Shown here: positions 29,023 through 39,026 of the stretch, one piece after another
Layout of the letters: each line of letters begins with the position of its first letter
How positions within the stretch are numbered: position 1 is the stretch's first letter
DNA from: Tepidiphilus succinatimandens
GTDB taxonomy: Bacteria; Pseudomonadota; Gammaproteobacteria; Burkholderiales; Rhodocyclaceae
Assembly: GCF_006503695.1 (NCBI RefSeq)
Contig: NZ_SBIK01000009.1
Span: forward strand, 44,262-108,261
DNA: 64,000 nucleotides
Reading direction: 5' to 3'
The notes under the pieces: model-generated
The model's input: only the letters and a program-made list of their open reading frames with translations
Told to the model about the DNA's origin: nothing
Database searches by the model: none
Translations under genes and position numbers: made by a program

Positions 29023-29949
29023 ATGAGCCCTTCATTCGAGCGCCTGGGCGCGATACGCCAAGCATTGGAAAACGTACTACTGGGGAAAGGGACGACGGTG
29101 CGCCTGGCGCTCGCCGGGCTACTCGCCGGCGGACACCTGCTCCTCGAAGACCTGCCCGGCGTCGGCAAGACGACCTTGGCGCAGGCCCTCGCCCGGGTCT
29201 TCGGACTCGATTTCGGGCGCGTCCAGGGCACGAACGACCTCCTGCCTTCCGACCTACTGGGATTGTCGGTCTACGACGAAGCGCGGCGCGAACTGCGTTT
29301 CGTGCCCGGGCCTATCTTCCACCAGGTGCTGCTCGCCGACGAGCTCAACCGCGCCTCCCCCAAGACGCAGAGCGCCCTGCTCGAGGCCATGGCCGAGCGC
29401 CAGGTCACCGTCGACGGCATCTCGCACCCCCTGCCCGAGCCGTTCTGCGTGATCGCCACGCAGAACCCCCTCGAACAGGTGGGCACTTACCCCCTGCCGG
29501 AGAGCGAACTCGATCGTTTCCTGCTGCGCCTGGAGATCGGCTATCCGCCGCCCCAGGTGGAGAAACGGCTGCTCGCCGGCGAAGGAGGTACTGCCGCACT
29601 GTCGGCCCTGCGCCCGTTGGCAGACCCCAAGGAGCTGCGCGTCTGGCACGCCGAGGTGCGTTCCCTGGCCGTGCGCGAGGCGCTCCTCGACTACGTGCTC
29701 GCGCTCGTGCAGGAGACCCGCACGCATCCCGGCGTGCGGCTCGGCCTGAGCCCGCGCGGCGGGCTTGCCCTGCTCGCTGCGGCTCGCGCCCACGCCTTCC
29801 TCGCCGGCCGGGAGTTCGTGCTGCCGGAAGACGTGCAGGCCGTGTTCGTCGCCGCCACCGCGCACCGCCTGGTGCTACACCGCGGCGGAGCGCGCGAGGA
29901 TGCCAAGGAGACGGCGGCCCGCATCCTCTCCACGGTGCCGGTGCCGTGA
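29023..29949 (+). CDS. MoxR-family AAA ATPase
   Basis: MoxR ATPases act as chaperones for assembly of metalloenzymes or surface complexes. The 308-residue protein has Walker A DLPGVGKTT (about residues 43-51), Walker B LLADELNR, a sensor ATQNP motif and the C-terminal lid. It is the first gene of a three-gene unit with DUF58 and transglutaminase-like proteins, a widespread but little-understood combination. Its stop is joined to the DUF58 start in a GTGA overlap. The upstream gap to the divergent deacetylase is 109 bases, with a TATTAT box near 28984. Confidence 0.94.
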   Translation: MSPSFERLGAIRQALENVLLGKGTTVRLALAGLLAGGHLLLEDLPGVGKTTLAQALARVFGLDFGRVQGTNDLLPSDLLGLSVYDEARRELRFVPGPIFHQVLLADELNRASPKTQSALLEAMAERQVTVDGISHPLPEPFCVIATQNPLEQVGTYPLPESELDRFLLRLEIGYPPPQVEKRLLAGEGGTAALSALRPLADPKELRVWHAEVRSLAVREALLDYVLALVQETRTHPGVRLGLSPRGGLALLAAARAHAFLAGREFVLPEDVQAVFVAATAHRLVLHRGGAREDAKETAARILSTVPVP

Positions 29950-30929
29950 CCGGACGCGCCGTCCCGAGCTGGAGAAAGCGACTCGAACGCTGGCAGCGCC
30001 GCCGCGCCGCCACGCCCGGGGGCACGTTCACCGTCACGAACCGTACCCTCTACATTCTTCCCACCGCCGCTGGGGCCGGTTACGCCCTCACTCTGCTCGT
30101 GCTCTGGCTGCTGGCCATCAACTACTCGCTCTCTCTCGGCCACGCCCTCGTCTTCTGGCTCGCCGCCGTGGCGGTCATGGCGATCCCGGCCACGGCCGCC
30201 AGCCTGCGCGGCGTGGCGATCGACGTCGGTGAGCCCGAAGCGGTCTTCGCCGGAGAGCGCCTGCGCTGGCCGGTGATGCTGCGCTCCGAGGTGGCGCGTT
30301 TCCGCCCGCTAGAGCTCACGGCGCCGGAAGCGCACGCCTTCGCCTGGCTCACCCCCACCGAGGGGTCCGTTCGCGTCTTCCTCGAGCAGGACACCGAACG
30401 GCGCGGCCTCGTACGTCTCGGGCGCCTCGTCGTCGCCACACGCCACCCCTTCGGCTGGTTTCGCGCCTGGACGGTGCTCTGGCCCACGACGAGCGCATGG
30501 GTCTATCCCCGGCCCGAGCCCGACGCTCCCCCCTGGCCCGCAACCGCATCCTTGGCCGAGGAGGCGGGCGCGATGTCCGCGGGGGTCCGGCCGGGAGAGG
30601 AGGACTTCGCCGATCTTCGCCCCTGGCGGGCCGGCGAACCGCTGCGGCGCGTGCTCTGGAAGATCGTCGCCCGCGGTGGGCCGCGCATGCTGCCCCGGCG
30701 TGAAGGGCCAGCCGCCGGCACCGTGCTCCTGCGCTGGAACGACACCGCGGGCGCGGACAACGTGGAAGCGCGCCTCTCGCGCCTGTGCGCCTGGGTACTC
30801 GGTGCCCATCGCCAGGGTCTGGCCTTTGGCGTGGAATTGCCCGACGGCCTCATGCCTCCGGATCGGGGCGAATCCCATCTGCACGCCGTGCTGCGCCGCC
30901 TCGCCCTCTTCCCCCCGGAGGCGGCATGA
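29946..30929 (+). CDS. DUF58 domain membrane protein
   Basis: This 327-residue protein has two adjacent N-terminal membrane helices (about residues 35-85) after a basic stretch, then a soluble region ending in the DUF58 domain with RPGEEDFADLRPWRAGEPLRRVLWK. That motif recalls the MIDAS-like fold of von Willebrand-type domains. It is always found with MoxR ATPases and is thought to be a partner or client. The start is a GTG overlapping the moxR stop, and its own stop overlaps the next ATG, so all three proteins are coupled in translation. Confidence 0.9.
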   Translation: MTGRAVPSWRKRLERWQRRRAATPGGTFTVTNRTLYILPTAAGAGYALTLLVLWLLAINYSLSLGHALVFWLAAVAVMAIPATAASLRGVAIDVGEPEAVFAGERLRWPVMLRSEVARFRPLELTAPEAHAFAWLTPTEGSVRVFLEQDTERRGLVRLGRLVVATRHPFGWFRAWTVLWPTTSAWVYPRPEPDAPPWPATASLAEEAGAMSAGVRPGEEDFADLRPWRAGEPLRRVLWKIVARGGPRMLPRREGPAAGTVLLRWNDTAGADNVEARLSRLCAWVLGAHRQGLAFGVELPDGLMPPDRGESHLHAVLRRLALFPPEAA

Positions 30930-32953
30930 ACGCGACGGCGCCGATCGCACCGCTGCTGCGCGGACTGAAGCTGCTGACAGGGCCCCTTGCCGGCACGGCC
31001 GCCGCGCCGCTCGCCCTCGCACTCATGCTGGCCCTGGGAAGCCAGTTCAACGAATTTCCCCTCGGCATCCAGGCCGGTATCGCCGTCCTCGCCGTCGTCT
31101 GGTTCCTGCGCCGCCGCCAAGAGACCGGACCGCTCACCGGCTGGCGTCTGTGGCTGGCAGGTCTTGCCTGCGCACTCGGCGTACGCTGGCAGTACGGCTA
31201 CTGGTTCGGCCAGGAACCGGGCGTTGCCCTCGTCGCCCTGCTGGTGTGGCTGAAATGGCTCGAAACGCGTAGCGAACGGGATGAGCGCATGGTCGCCGCG
31301 CTCGCCCTCTTCCTCCTCACGGCAGTCTTTTTGCGCGGACAGACGCCGCTGCACGCGCTGGCGGTGTTCGCTGGGGCCGGACTCGTGCTGCTTGCCTGCG
31401 CTCGGCTCACGCTCTCCTCCTTCCAGAGGCTGCCGACCGACCAGCCGGCGCGCGACGCCGCTCGAACGATGGCCTGGGCGATTCCGCTCGCGCTGCTCCT
31501 CTTCGTGCTGGTGCCGCGCGTCCCCGGGCCGCTGTGGGGGCTGCCCGCCGATGCCCGCGCCGGCAAAACGGGCTTGTCGGAGACGCTGGAAGCAGGCAGC
31601 ATCGCCCAACTCGCCCGCTCCGACGAGATCGCCTTCGTCGTCGAAGTCCAGGAAGGGGAACTACCTGCCGCACGCTACTGGCGCGGCCCGGTGCTCGAAG
31701 TCTACGACGGCCGCAGCTGGAAGCCTTCCCCCTGGCGCGCGCCGAACCCGGCGCTCGAAGCCACGCAGGGGTCGGCCAAGGTACGCTACCGCAGCCTGCA
31801 GGAGCCGTCCGATCTGCCATGGATATTTACCCTGGAGCGTACCCACGCCCTGAGCGGCGCGGTGGAAGTAGAGCGCACTTCGACCGGATCCTGGCGCGCC
31901 CGCCGGCCGCTGCTGCAGCGCACGCGCTTCACGGGCGAGGCGCGCTTCGGCGAGCCGCTGCCCGAGGCCTTGACGTCGACCGCGATCCGCGCCTTGACCT
32001 TCCTGCCGCCGCAGGCGAATCCCCGCACCCGCGAAGCGGGCGAAGCCATCGCCCGGGAACACCTCCAACCCGAAGCCCGGCTGGAAGCCATCGCCGACTT
32101 CTTCCGCAAACGGCAGCTGCGCTATACCCTGACGCCACCGCCGGTGGCGCGCGACAGCGCCGATGCCGTCCTCTTCGACACCCACGCAGGCTTCTGCGAG
32201 CACTTCGCCGATGCCTTCGCCGTGATGGCCCGCGCCGCGGGGCTTCCTGCCCGCATCGTGCTCGGCTACCTCGGCGGCGAGCGCAATCCGGCCAACGGCA
32301 CCTGGATCATCCGCCAGGCGGATGCGCACTCCTGGGTGGAAGTCTGGCTCGCGCCTCACGGCTGGGTGCGCGTCGATCCGACCACCTTTGCCCAACCCGA
32401 GCGCGCCGAGCGGGGCCTGGGGGAAGTGCTGCTCGAACGCGAGGGGTTGCCGCTACTCTTGCGCCCCGAATGGCGCTGGGCCTGGCGCCTGCGTGCCCAG
32501 CTCGAAGCCTGGGAATACGGCTGGAACGTGTGGGTGGCGGGGTTCGATGCCGAGCGCCAGCATCGCCTGTGGCGCAGTCTGGGCTGGAGGCCGGACCGCG
32601 CCCTCGGCTGGGCGCTCGCCGCCACGGGAATGGCGCTCGCGCTCGCGGCCCTGCTCGCCTGGTGGCTGCAACGGCCACCGACATCGCGCGACCCCCTGGA
32701 GCGGCAGTGGCACCGCTTCTGTCGCCTGATGGCGCGCCGCGGCCTGGCGCGCGCCCCGGCCGAGGGACCGCTCGATTACGGCAGGCGGCTGATGCGGCAC
32801 TTTCCCCAGGCGAGCGGAGAAATCGAGGCCCTGCTTCGCCCCTATCTCCAAGCGCGCTACGGCGGCGGTCTGGCAACGGAGGAAGCCGCCGCGGCGATGC
32901 GGCGCGCCCTACACCAGCTGCGCCGCCGCCTGCGTCAGGAAAAAAGCGCCTGA
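30926..32953 (+). CDS. TgpA-type membrane transglutaminase-like protein
   Basis: This is a 675-residue protein with several N-terminal helices (DUF3488), a periplasmic transglutaminase-like domain and a C-terminal helix followed by a cytoplasmic DUF4129-like tail. The catalytic triad is intact: Cys in [12 protein letters not shown], His in DAHSWVEVW and Asp in VRVDPT. The Pseudomonas homologue TgpA is essential and has transglutaminase activity, but its target is unknown. Together with MoxR and DUF58 it forms a complete operon. The last 19 bases overlap the convergent rpoS gene. Confidence 0.92.
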   Translation: MNATAPIAPLLRGLKLLTGPLAGTAAAPLALALMLALGSQFNEFPLGIQAGIAVLAVVWFLRRRQETGPLTGWRLWLAGLACALGVRWQYGYWFGQEPGVALVALLVWLKWLETRSERDERMVAALALFLLTAVFLRGQTPLHALAVFAGAGLVLLACARLTLSSFQRLPTDQPARDAARTMAWAIPLALLLFVLVPRVPGPLWGLPADARAGKTGLSETLEAGSIAQLARSDEIAFVVEVQEGELPAARYWRGPVLEVYDGRSWKPSPWRAPNPALEATQGSAKVRYRSLQEPSDLPWIFTLERTHALSGAVEVERTSTGSWRARRPLLQRTRFTGEARFGEPLPEALTSTAIRALTFLPPQANPRTREAGEAIAREHLQPEARLEAIADFFRKRQLRYTLTPPPVARDSADAVLFDTHAGFCEHFADAFAVMARAAGLPARIVLGYLGGERNPANGTWIIRQADAHSWVEVWLAPHGWVRVDPTTFAQPERAERGLGEVLLEREGLPLLLRPEWRWAWRLRAQLEAWEYGWNVWVAGFDAERQHRLWRSLGWRPDRALGWALAATGMALALAALLAWWLQRPPTSRDPLERQWHRFCRLMARRGLARAPAEGPLDYGRRLMRHFPQASGEIEALLRPYLQARYGGGLATEEAAAAMRRALHQLRRRLRQEKSA

Positions 32954-33903
32954 CCGTCGAGCCCCGATTCGCGCGCCATGTGGCGCAGCCGGCGCAGCGA
33001 TTCGAGCTGGATCTGGCGCACCCGCTCGCGGGTGAGCCCCATCTCGTCGGAGAGATTTTCTAGCGTCTGCGGCAGGATGCCGCGCAAGCCGTAGCGATGC
33101 ACGACGACGAAACGATGTTTCGGCGGCAAGGCATCGAGCCAGCGCTGCACCAGCGCTTCGAGCTCGGCGTTGTAGATCTGATCTTCCGGGCTGAGGCTGG
33201 ATTCGTCGGCCACCAGCTCGACGAGCGAGCGCGCCGTATCGCGGTCGATCTGCGCATCGAGCGAAGCCGTGGGTTCCAGCAACGCGAGCAGTTCGTGCAC
33301 TTCCTCGACGGGACGTCCGAGGCGCTCGGCAAGCGACTGGGGCGTCTCGCCGCCGTTTTCCGTGGCCTCCGCCCGGCGCGCGTGATAGAGCCGGTTGATG
33401 CGCTTCATCACGTGGATCGGCAGGCGGATCGTGCGACCCTGGTTCATGATCGCCCGCTCGATGTTCTGCCGGATCCACCAGGTGGCGTAGGTAGAAAAAC
33501 GGAAACCGCGGGAAGGATCGAACTTCTCGAGCGCGTGGATCAGCCCCAGATTGCCCTCCTCGATCAGATCGAGAAAAGGCAGCCCGCGGTGCTGGTAGTG
33601 CTTGGCGATGCTCACCACCAGGCGCAAGTTGCGCTCGATCATGGTGCGGCGCGCCTGCTCGTCCCCTTCCTTGGCCAGTTGCGCCAGCCGCCGCTCCTCC
33701 TCGGCCGAGAGCAAAGGAAAGCTGCCGATTTCATTGAGGTAGCGCTGCGTGACGTCCGAGAAGAGCTCGTCGTCGACGGCTGATTCTTCGTCGAACGCGG
33801 CGATCTCCGGCGGTACCTCCTCGGCCTCGTCCTCGCTGTCCCACCACGTCGCTTCCCCGTCGGCAGAAATCGCTTCGATCGCGGTGAAGTCTTTCTCCTC
33901 CAT
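32935..33903 (-). CDS. rpoS: RNA polymerase sigma factor RpoS
   Basis: RpoS directs stationary-phase and general stress transcription. The 322-residue protein has region 1.2 ([21 protein letters not shown]), regions 2.1-2.4 including [18 protein letters not shown] and the [16 protein letters not shown] helix, region 3, and region 4 with the DNA-binding helix [16 protein letters not shown]. An acidic N-terminal extension of about 50 residues precedes region 1.2. Identity as RpoS rather than RpoD or RpoH rests on size and on nlpD directly upstream. As elsewhere, a promoter inside nlpD is expected but I did not identify one. Confidence 0.96.
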   Translation of the reverse strand: MEEKDFTAIEAISADGEATWWDSEDEAEEVPPEIAAFDEESAVDDELFSDVTQRYLNEIGSFPLLSAEEERRLAQLAKEGDEQARRTMIERNLRLVVSIAKHYQHRGLPFLDLIEEGNLGLIHALEKFDPSRGFRFSTYATWWIRQNIERAIMNQGRTIRLPIHVMKRINRLYHARRAEATENGGETPQSLAERLGRPVEEVHELLALLEPTASLDAQIDRDTARSLVELVADESSLSPEDQIYNAELEALVQRWLDALPPKHRFVVVHRYGLRGILPQTLENLSDEMGLTRERVRQIQLESLRRLRHMARESGLDGQALFS

Positions 33904-33917
33904 GGCGCATCGCCTCC

Positions 33918-34778
33918 TCAGCGTGGGGGTAAGAGTTTGAGCGGATCGATGGCCTGGCCGGCCTTGCGGATCTGGAAATGCAGTTTGGGTTGTTTTATGT
34001 CCTTGCCGGTCTGGCCCACGGCCGCGATCACCTCGCCGCGCTTGACCTGCTGGCCTTCCTTGACGAGGACCTTGCTGTTGTGGGCATACACCGAGACGTA
34101 ATCGTTGGGATGCTGGATGATGACGATGAGCCCGTAGCCCTCGATCCCTTCGCCGGTATAGGAGACCGTGCCATCGAGGGCCGCGCGCACCGGATCGCCC
34201 ACCTTGCCGCCGATGTCGATTCCTTTGACGGTGGTGCCATTGAAGCGGGTGAGGATCGGTCCATCGGCCGGCCACTGCCAGCCCTCGCTCGCAGCGCCCG
34301 GCGCTTGTTCCTCCGCTTTCGGGGCGACGGGTGCGGGAACCGCCTCCGCCCCCGTGCGCCCCCCTTTGGGCGAGGTGACCACGGGCGCCGCGCTCACCGT
34401 TTCGGGCCCGCCTTCGACCGGCACCGGCACCACCTGCACCCCCGTCCCCGGGCTCGCCGCCACCGAGGTTCCCTCGCGGATCTTCAGACGCTGACCGACG
34501 ACGATGCGGTTCGGATCGGAGAGCTGGTTGAGGGAGATCAGCTCCGCCGTCGTCACGCCGTATTGCCGGGCGATGCCACGCAAAGTCTCGCCTGGTTGAA
34601 CGACGTGATAGACCGTCTCGGTGGCCGCCTCCGGCGCCTTCGCGGCCGGAGCCGACGCACTCGACGGGCTTGCCGTGGAGCGATCGGCCACTGGGGCCTT
34701 GACCGCGCTCGAACAGCCGGCCAGAGCCACCGTCCATCCCAAGAGGAACGCCACGCGGCGGTTCCACGCTTTCGTCAT
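33918..34778 (-). CDS. nlpD: NlpD, LysM and degenerate M23 lipoprotein (amidase activator)
   Basis: NlpD is an outer-membrane lipoprotein that activates the cell-division amidase AmiC. The 286-residue precursor has a lipobox ALAGC (Cys22), a Pro/Ala-rich linker, a LysM repeat ([19 protein letters not shown], about residues 57-100) and a C-terminal M23 domain. The metal site is incomplete: the first His is replaced in VKGIDIGG, and the last motif reads KLHFQIR. This matches the catalytically dead NlpD/EnvC pattern. The ATG at 34778 has AGGAG upstream; a TTG at 34805 is an inferior alternative. rpoS starts 14 bases after its stop. Confidence 0.93.
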   Translation of the reverse strand: MTKAWNRRVAFLLGWTVALAGCSSAVKAPVADRSTASPSSASAPAAKAPEAATETVYHVVQPGETLRGIARQYGVTTAELISLNQLSDPNRIVVGQRLKIREGTSVAASPGTGVQVVPVPVEGGPETVSAAPVVTSPKGGRTGAEAVPAPVAPKAEEQAPGAASEGWQWPADGPILTRFNGTTVKGIDIGGKVGDPVRAALDGTVSYTGEGIEGYGLIVIIQHPNDYVSVYAHNSKVLVKEGQQVKRGEVIAAVGQTGKDIKQPKLHFQIRKAGQAIDPLKLLPPR

Positions 34779-34801
34779 CTCACGGCTCCTTCGGCATTCA
34801 T

Positions 34802-35458
34802 TCAACCCACTCCACCCAGCAAGGGCACGAAACGCACCGGGTCGTGCTCGACGATCACGAGTCCGGCAGAGGTTCGATCGACTACCCGCAGCGTTTGCGC
34901 CGCATCGCCCACCGGCATCACCAAGCGCCCGCCCTCGGCGAGCTGCTCGATGAGCGCCGCAGGAACGACGGGCGCGGCCGCGGCGACGATGATCGAGTCG
35001 AACGGCGCCACTTCCGGCAGGCCCAGCATACCGTCGCCGTGTTTCAGGCGCACGTGCGCCAAGCGAAACGGGCGAAGGTTTTTCCGCGCGAGTTCGAAGA
35101 GCGCGCGGATGCGCTCGATGCCATAGACTTCCGGTGCGAGCTGCGCGAGCAGCGCCGTCTGATACCCGCAGCCCACGCCCACTTCCAGCGTGCGCCCCGC
35201 CTCGCGCCCGGCGAGCAGCAGCTCGAGCATGCGCGCCACCACATAGGGCTGGGAAATCGTCTGCTGAAAGCCGATCGGCAAGGCGATGTCGTCGTAGGCG
35301 CGCAGCTGCAGGCCCTCCTCGACGAAATGGTGACGCGGCACGCGGCGCATCGCCTCCAGCACCCGCTCGTCGCGGATGCCTTCATGGCGCAGCTTCTCGA
35401 GCAGGCGCTCGAGCGCGCGCGCCGAGATCGCATCGAGGCGTGCCGGCGCCGTGCTCAT
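34802..35458 (-). CDS. pcm: Protein-L-isoaspartate O-methyltransferase
   Basis: Pcm methylates isoaspartyl residues in aged proteins, starting their repair, and aids long-term stationary survival. The 218-residue protein contains the family motifs PRHHFV, the SAM-binding [15 protein letters not shown] and the [10 protein letters not shown] segment, with a normal length. The ATG overlaps the surE stop (ATGA) and nlpD follows 23 bases on, giving the conserved surE-pcm-nlpD-rpoS order. Confidence 0.96.
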   Translation of the reverse strand: MSTAPARLDAISARALERLLEKLRHEGIRDERVLEAMRRVPRHHFVEEGLQLRAYDDIALPIGFQQTISQPYVVARMLELLLAGREAGRTLEVGVGCGYQTALLAQLAPEVYGIERIRALFELARKNLRPFRLAHVRLKHGDGMLGLPEVAPFDSIIVAAAAPVVPAALIEQLAEGGRLVMPVGDAAQTLRVVDRTSAGLVIVEHDPVRFVPLLGGVG

Positions 35459-36213
35459 GGCGCCCCCGTCTCCTGCAGCCAGCGCTCGACCTCCGGCAGC
35501 AGCTCGTAGTGCGTCAAATCCATCTGCAGGGGAGTGATCGAGACGTAGCCTTCGGCCACGGCGTGGAAATCCGTCCCCTCGCCGGCCTCGGCAGCTCTGC
35601 CCGCCGGACCGATCCAGTAGACCGTCTCGCCGCGCGGGTTCTGCGCCGGAATCACCGCCTCGGCCTTGTGCCGCCGCCCCAGCCGCGTCACCCGGTACCC
35701 CTTCAGTTGCGGCAGCGGCAGATCGGGGATATTGACATTGAGCAGCACCGCCCGCTGCGACAGCGGTCGGGACATGAGCCGTTCGACCAAGCGGCGTGTG
35801 ACATAGGCCGCGGTGGAGAAATCCTGCGGCGACTTGCTCACCAGCGACACCGCCAGCGACGGCACCCCCAGCAGATAGCCTTCGGTCGCCGCCGCCACCG
35901 TACCGGAATAGACGGTGTCGTCGCCCATGTTGGCGCCGATGTTGATGCCCGAGATGACCATGTCCGGCTGCAGGTCGAGCATGCCGGTCACCGCGAGGTG
36001 CACGCAGTCGCTCGGCGTGCCATTGACGAAATAAAACCCGTTGGGCGCGCGCCGCACGATGAGCGGACGATCGAGCGTGAGGGAATTGCTCGCCCCGCTG
36101 CGGTCGCGCTCGGGCGCCACCACCGTCACCTCGCCCAGGGTGCGCAGGGCATGCGCGAGCGCCTCGAGGCCGGGAGAGAAATAACCGTCGTCGTTGCTGA
36201 GCAGGAAACGCAT
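35455..36213 (-). CDS. surE: 5'/3'-nucleotidase SurE
   Basis: SurE is a metal-dependent nucleoside monophosphatase that supports survival in stationary phase. The 252-residue protein starts [15 protein letters not shown], carrying the DD metal ligands, followed by [14 protein letters not shown] and the [22 protein letters not shown] core. The ATG at 36213 is chosen from this conserved start, although the open frame runs 18 codons further. The ribosome site is poor. It is the first gene of the surE-pcm-nlpD-rpoS unit. Confidence 0.96.
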   Translation of the reverse strand: MRFLLSNDDGYFSPGLEALAHALRTLGEVTVVAPERDRSGASNSLTLDRPLIVRRAPNGFYFVNGTPSDCVHLAVTGMLDLQPDMVISGINIGANMGDDTVYSGTVAAATEGYLLGVPSLAVSLVSKSPQDFSTAAYVTRRLVERLMSRPLSQRAVLLNVNIPDLPLPQLKGYRVTRLGRRHKAEAVIPAQNPRGETVYWIGPAGRAAEAGEGTDFHAVAEGYVSITPLQMDLTHYELLPEVERWLQETGAP

Positions 36214-36244
36214 GGATCGTTCGCGGGCTATCGTTCGTGTGTCG

Positions 36245-36274
36245 ATATTACCACAGCGACACCACACGTTTCAT
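36245..36274 (-). promoter_or_regulatory. Possible surE operon promoter
   Basis: On the minus strand ATGAAA (36269-36274) and TAATAT (36245-36250) are 18 bases apart, placing a start about 25 bases before the surE ATG. The -35 box overlaps the cbiX stop codon. The match is moderate and could be incidental. Confidence 0.33.
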
Positions 36275-36654
36275 GCACCCTCCGCGATCCATTCCAAAAC
36301 GGTATCGGCCATCGCCCGGCGTACCGCTTCCGCTTCCCCCAGCGCAGGGAGGACCTCGATCGAGACGTCCGGGTGCGCCGAGCGCACGCAGGCAAGCAGC
36401 TGCGGCAGGTCCTCGCGCAGATGACCGCCGACGGCGATGAACACCGGCACCAGCGCCACGCGCCGATGGCCGCGCGCAAGCGCCGCCTCCACCGCCTCCG
36501 GCAGGCTCGGAGAAAGGAACTCGAGGAACGCCGGCTGCACGTACGCCTCGGGCAGGGTCTGCCGCAGCCGTTGTGCCAAGGCAAGCACCGGTTCCGCCCA
36601 CCGGGGATCGCGCGCCCCATGCGCGAAGAGGATCACCGCCGGGGCCGTATTCAT
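36271..36654 (-). CDS. cbiX: Short CbiX/SirB-type chelatase
   Basis: This is a 127-residue single-domain protein of the sirohydrochlorin cobalt/iron chelatase family. It has the N-terminal metal-site His in LFAHGARDPRW, a SPSLPEAVEAAL helix and the second His in IAVGGHLREDLP. Full-length SirB/CbiX proteins fuse two such domains; the short form would act as a dimer. It would insert Fe or Co into sirohydrochlorin for siroheme or cobalamin. Its stop lies 57 bases before surE and its ATG overlaps the tcdA stop. No other siroheme gene is nearby, so the substrate is inferred. Confidence 0.82.
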   Translation of the reverse strand: MNTAPAVILFAHGARDPRWAEPVLALAQRLRQTLPEAYVQPAFLEFLSPSLPEAVEAALARGHRRVALVPVFIAVGGHLREDLPQLLACVRSAHPDVSIEVLPALGEAEAVRRAMADTVLEWIAEGA

Positions 36655-37403
36655 CTCCCCTCCTGCAGCAAGCGGGCGACCACCCGCTCGGCGACGATCA
36701 GGCCCATGGCGGCGGTCATCATCATGCTCGAGCCGTAGCCGGCGCAGGCAAGCCCCGCGCGGGCATCGCATTGGGCATCGCGGCGCATCGGCTCGGAAGA
36801 GAATACCGCCGGCACGCCGAAGCGCTCCCGGCCGCGGGGAAAGCCGTACTCCCGGCGCAACAGGGCCCGCGTCTTCGCCAGCAGCGGATCTTGCAGCGTC
36901 TGCGTGAGATCGGCCACCTCGATCCGCGCCGGATCGCGCTTGCCGCCGGCCGCGCCCGTCATCACGAGGAAAATTCCCTGCGCCCGGCACTGCGCAGCCA
37001 GCGCCGCCTTGGCGCGCACCCCATCCACGGCGTCGATCACCGCGTCCATGCCGGCGATGAGCGCGGCGCAATTCTCCGGCGTGAGAAAATCGTCGATCGG
37101 CTCGCACGACAGCAGGGGGTTGACGTCGGCCAAGCGCTCCGTCATCACTTCCACCTTGGCGCGCCCCAGCGTCGAAGAGAGCGCATGCACCTGCCGGTTG
37201 CAGTTCGATTCCGCCACCACGTCGAGGTCGATGAGGCGCAAGCCCCCCACGCCACTGCGTGCGAGCGCTTCGGCCGCCCAGGAACCGACTCCGCCCACCC
37301 CGACCACCGCCACCTTGCAGCGCTGCAGTCGGGCAAGCACCCCCCGGCCATAGAGACGCTCGATGCCGCCGAAACGCCGCTCGAGATCGACGGCCTCGCT
37401 CAT
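36651..37403 (-). CDS. tcdA: tRNA threonylcarbamoyladenosine dehydratase
   Basis: TcdA (CsdL) uses ATP to cyclise t6A37 of ANN-decoding tRNAs to ct6A. The 250-residue E1-like protein has the dinucleotide/ATP motif VVGVGGVGSWAAEAL (about residues 33-47), the arginine in ESNCNRQ, the DAVDGVRAK segment and a hydrophobic C-terminal helix. The ATG at 37403 is preferred because it overlaps the upstream MBL stop in an ATGA; the frame is open 11 codons further. It is coupled to cbiX downstream. Confidence 0.93.
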   Translation of the reverse strand: MSEAVDLERRFGGIERLYGRGVLARLQRCKVAVVGVGGVGSWAAEALARSGVGGLRLIDLDVVAESNCNRQVHALSSTLGRAKVEVMTERLADVNPLLSCEPIDDFLTPENCAALIAGMDAVIDAVDGVRAKAALAAQCRAQGIFLVMTGAAGGKRDPARIEVADLTQTLQDPLLAKTRALLRREYGFPRGRERFGVPAVFSSEPMRRDAQCDARAGLACAGYGSSMMMTAAMGLIVAERVVARLLQEGR

Positions 37404-38359
37404 CCGGCGTTTGCCCGTTTCTGCCGGTCGAGCCACACTCCCAAGCCTTGGGCATTGAGCTCCATGTCCATGCGCAGGAACTCGGTGAGCGCCTCTCCGC
37501 GCAACGGCCAGCCTTGCCGCTCCGCTTCCTCCTGCATCAAGGCATCGAGCCCGCCGAGGATTTCCAGATGCCGCGTCACCCCCTCACCGCGCGCCGCCCG
37601 GGCTACCTCCACGTAGGCGTCGATCAAGCGATGCAGATCCGCAGCCAAGCGCTCCAGTTCGCGCACCCGGCCAAAGTGCGTCAAATACGCCGCCGTCGGC
37701 CCAGCGGCGAGAATGCGCTCGATCGAAGCGTGCAGTGCTTCCGGCTCGAATTCGGTAGGGGTGGTCGTCGGAATCACCGAAGCCCGCCCCGCCACGTCCA
37801 GCTCGCGGTACGAGAGGCCAAAAGTATCCCCCGTGAACACCGCCCCCGCCGCCGAATCGTGGATCACGACGTGGTGGCGCGCATGTCCCGGCGAGTGCCA
37901 GATCGTCAGGGGACGAGTGCCGAGATGGAAGGTTTGCCCGTCCTCCACGGCGATCACCCGTTCGGGCGGCACCGGCACGAGATGCCCGTACATCGCGTAC
38001 GTTTCGGCTTCGCCATAGACGGCGGCGGCCGCCTGCCACAAGCGCGACGGATCGATCATGTGGCGTGCCCCGCGCGGATGCACCACCAGTCGGGCGTTGG
38101 GCAAGGCCGCCATGAGATGCCCCGTTCCGCCGGCATGATCCAGATGCACGTGCGTGAGCAGGACGTAGTCCACCGCCTGGGGAGGAACGTGGCTTGCCGC
38201 CAGCGCCTCCAGCACCCGCGGCACCGAGGCATTCACCCCCGTATCGACCACCGCTGCCCGCCCGTCCTGCACGATCAAGTGCACCGCCGCCAAACCCGGG
38301 CGAAGATAGCCCGTATCGACGGTGAGCACCCCGTCCTCGTGTGCGATCACATAGTCCAC
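37400..38359 (-). CDS. Metallo-beta-lactamase-fold hydrolase
   Basis: This 319-residue cytoplasmic protein has an MBL domain with the HxHxDH motif (LLTHVHLDHAGG), a later His (SPGHARHHVV), an Asp ligand (FTGDTFG) and a further His (LTHFGR). The residues beyond about 210 form a helical extension of the kind seen in MBL subgroups often called 'SnoaL-like' or 'hydroxyacylglutathione-type'. The exact reaction cannot be assigned. It is the first gene of the mbl-tcdA-cbiX unit. Confidence 0.88.
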   Translation of the reverse strand: MDYVIAHEDGVLTVDTGYLRPGLAAVHLIVQDGRAAVVDTGVNASVPRVLEALAASHVPPQAVDYVLLTHVHLDHAGGTGHLMAALPNARLVVHPRGARHMIDPSRLWQAAAAVYGEAETYAMYGHLVPVPPERVIAVEDGQTFHLGTRPLTIWHSPGHARHHVVIHDSAAGAVFTGDTFGLSYRELDVAGRASVIPTTTPTEFEPEALHASIERILAAGPTAAYLTHFGRVRELERLAADLHRLIDAYVEVARAARGEGVTRHLEILGGLDALMQEEAERQGWPLRGEALTEFLRMDMELNAQGLGVWLDRQKRANAG

Positions 38360-38473
38360 CGTTGCCCCCTTTCGCTTGGCAGGTCCAGCCCTGCCTCTTC
38401 ATGGTAGCGAAAGACCCTGCTCGCCGCATCCGCCGTGTTCCCCGATCCAGCGATTCCGGCGAGTCGGCAAACG

Positions 38474-38490
38474 AAAATCCCGATACGGGA
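38474..38490 (-). terminator. Weak terminator candidate downstream of ssb
   Basis: On the minus strand a short stem TCCCG-TAT-CGGGA is followed by four T residues, 46 bases after the ssb stop. The stem is only five pairs, so the call is tentative. The 177-base gap between the MBL gene and ssb holds nothing else I can name. Confidence 0.35.
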
Positions 38491-38536
38491 AATCCCTGCA
38501 CCGGGACGATCGGGACCAGAAACAGCCCCCTTCTGC

Positions 38537-39013
38537 CTAGAAGGGGATGTCGTCTTCCTCGAATCCGTTGTCGAATCCCCCTTTGGCCGGCGACGCAGGC
38601 TGGGCGCTCTGCCGTGGCGCAGCAGCAGGCGAAGGGGCGCCCTCATCCATCGGCGCATCGGCTCCGGCGCCGGCGCCGGCGCGCGAGCCGAGCATGCGCA
38701 TCACGTCGCCGCGAATCTCGGTGGTATAACGCTCCTGGCCGCTCTGATCGGTCCATTTGCGCGTGCGCAGGCTGCCCTCGATGTAGACGGAGGAACCCTT
38801 GCGCAGGTATTGCGCGGCGATCTCCGCCTGACGGCCGAAGAACACCACCCGGTGCCACTCGGTGGCTTCCTTGCGCTCGCCCGTGGCCTTGTCCTTCCAG
38901 GTCTCGGAGGTGGCCACGGAGAAGGTGCACACGGCCTCGCCGCTAGGCATGTAGCGCGTTTCGGGGTCTCGGCCGAGATTGCCGATCAGAATTACTTTGT
39001 TGACCGATGCCAT
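38537..39013 (-). CDS. ssb: Single-stranded DNA-binding protein
   Basis: Ssb coats single-stranded DNA in replication and repair. The 158-residue protein has the OB fold ([18 protein letters not shown], then [19 protein letters not shown] and [13 protein letters not shown]), an Ala/Pro/Gly-rich linker from about residue 112, and the acidic C-terminal tip EEDDIPF that recruits repair proteins. RecJ and other Ssb partners are encoded in this window. The MFS gene is 13 bases upstream on the same strand. Confidence 0.97.
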   Translation of the reverse strand: MASVNKVILIGNLGRDPETRYMPSGEAVCTFSVATSETWKDKATGERKEATEWHRVVFFGRQAEIAAQYLRKGSSVYIEGSLRTRKWTDQSGQERYTTEIRGDVMRMLGSRAGAGAGADAPMDEGAPSPAAAPRQSAQPASPAKGGFDNGFEEDDIPF

Positions 39014-39026
39014 CGTTTCGTCCTCT

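Noticed and set aside
27972..29945. Long plus-strand frame before the DUF58 protein
   Set aside because: It is antisense to the deacetylase gene and then a shadow of moxR. The real start is the GTG at 29946.
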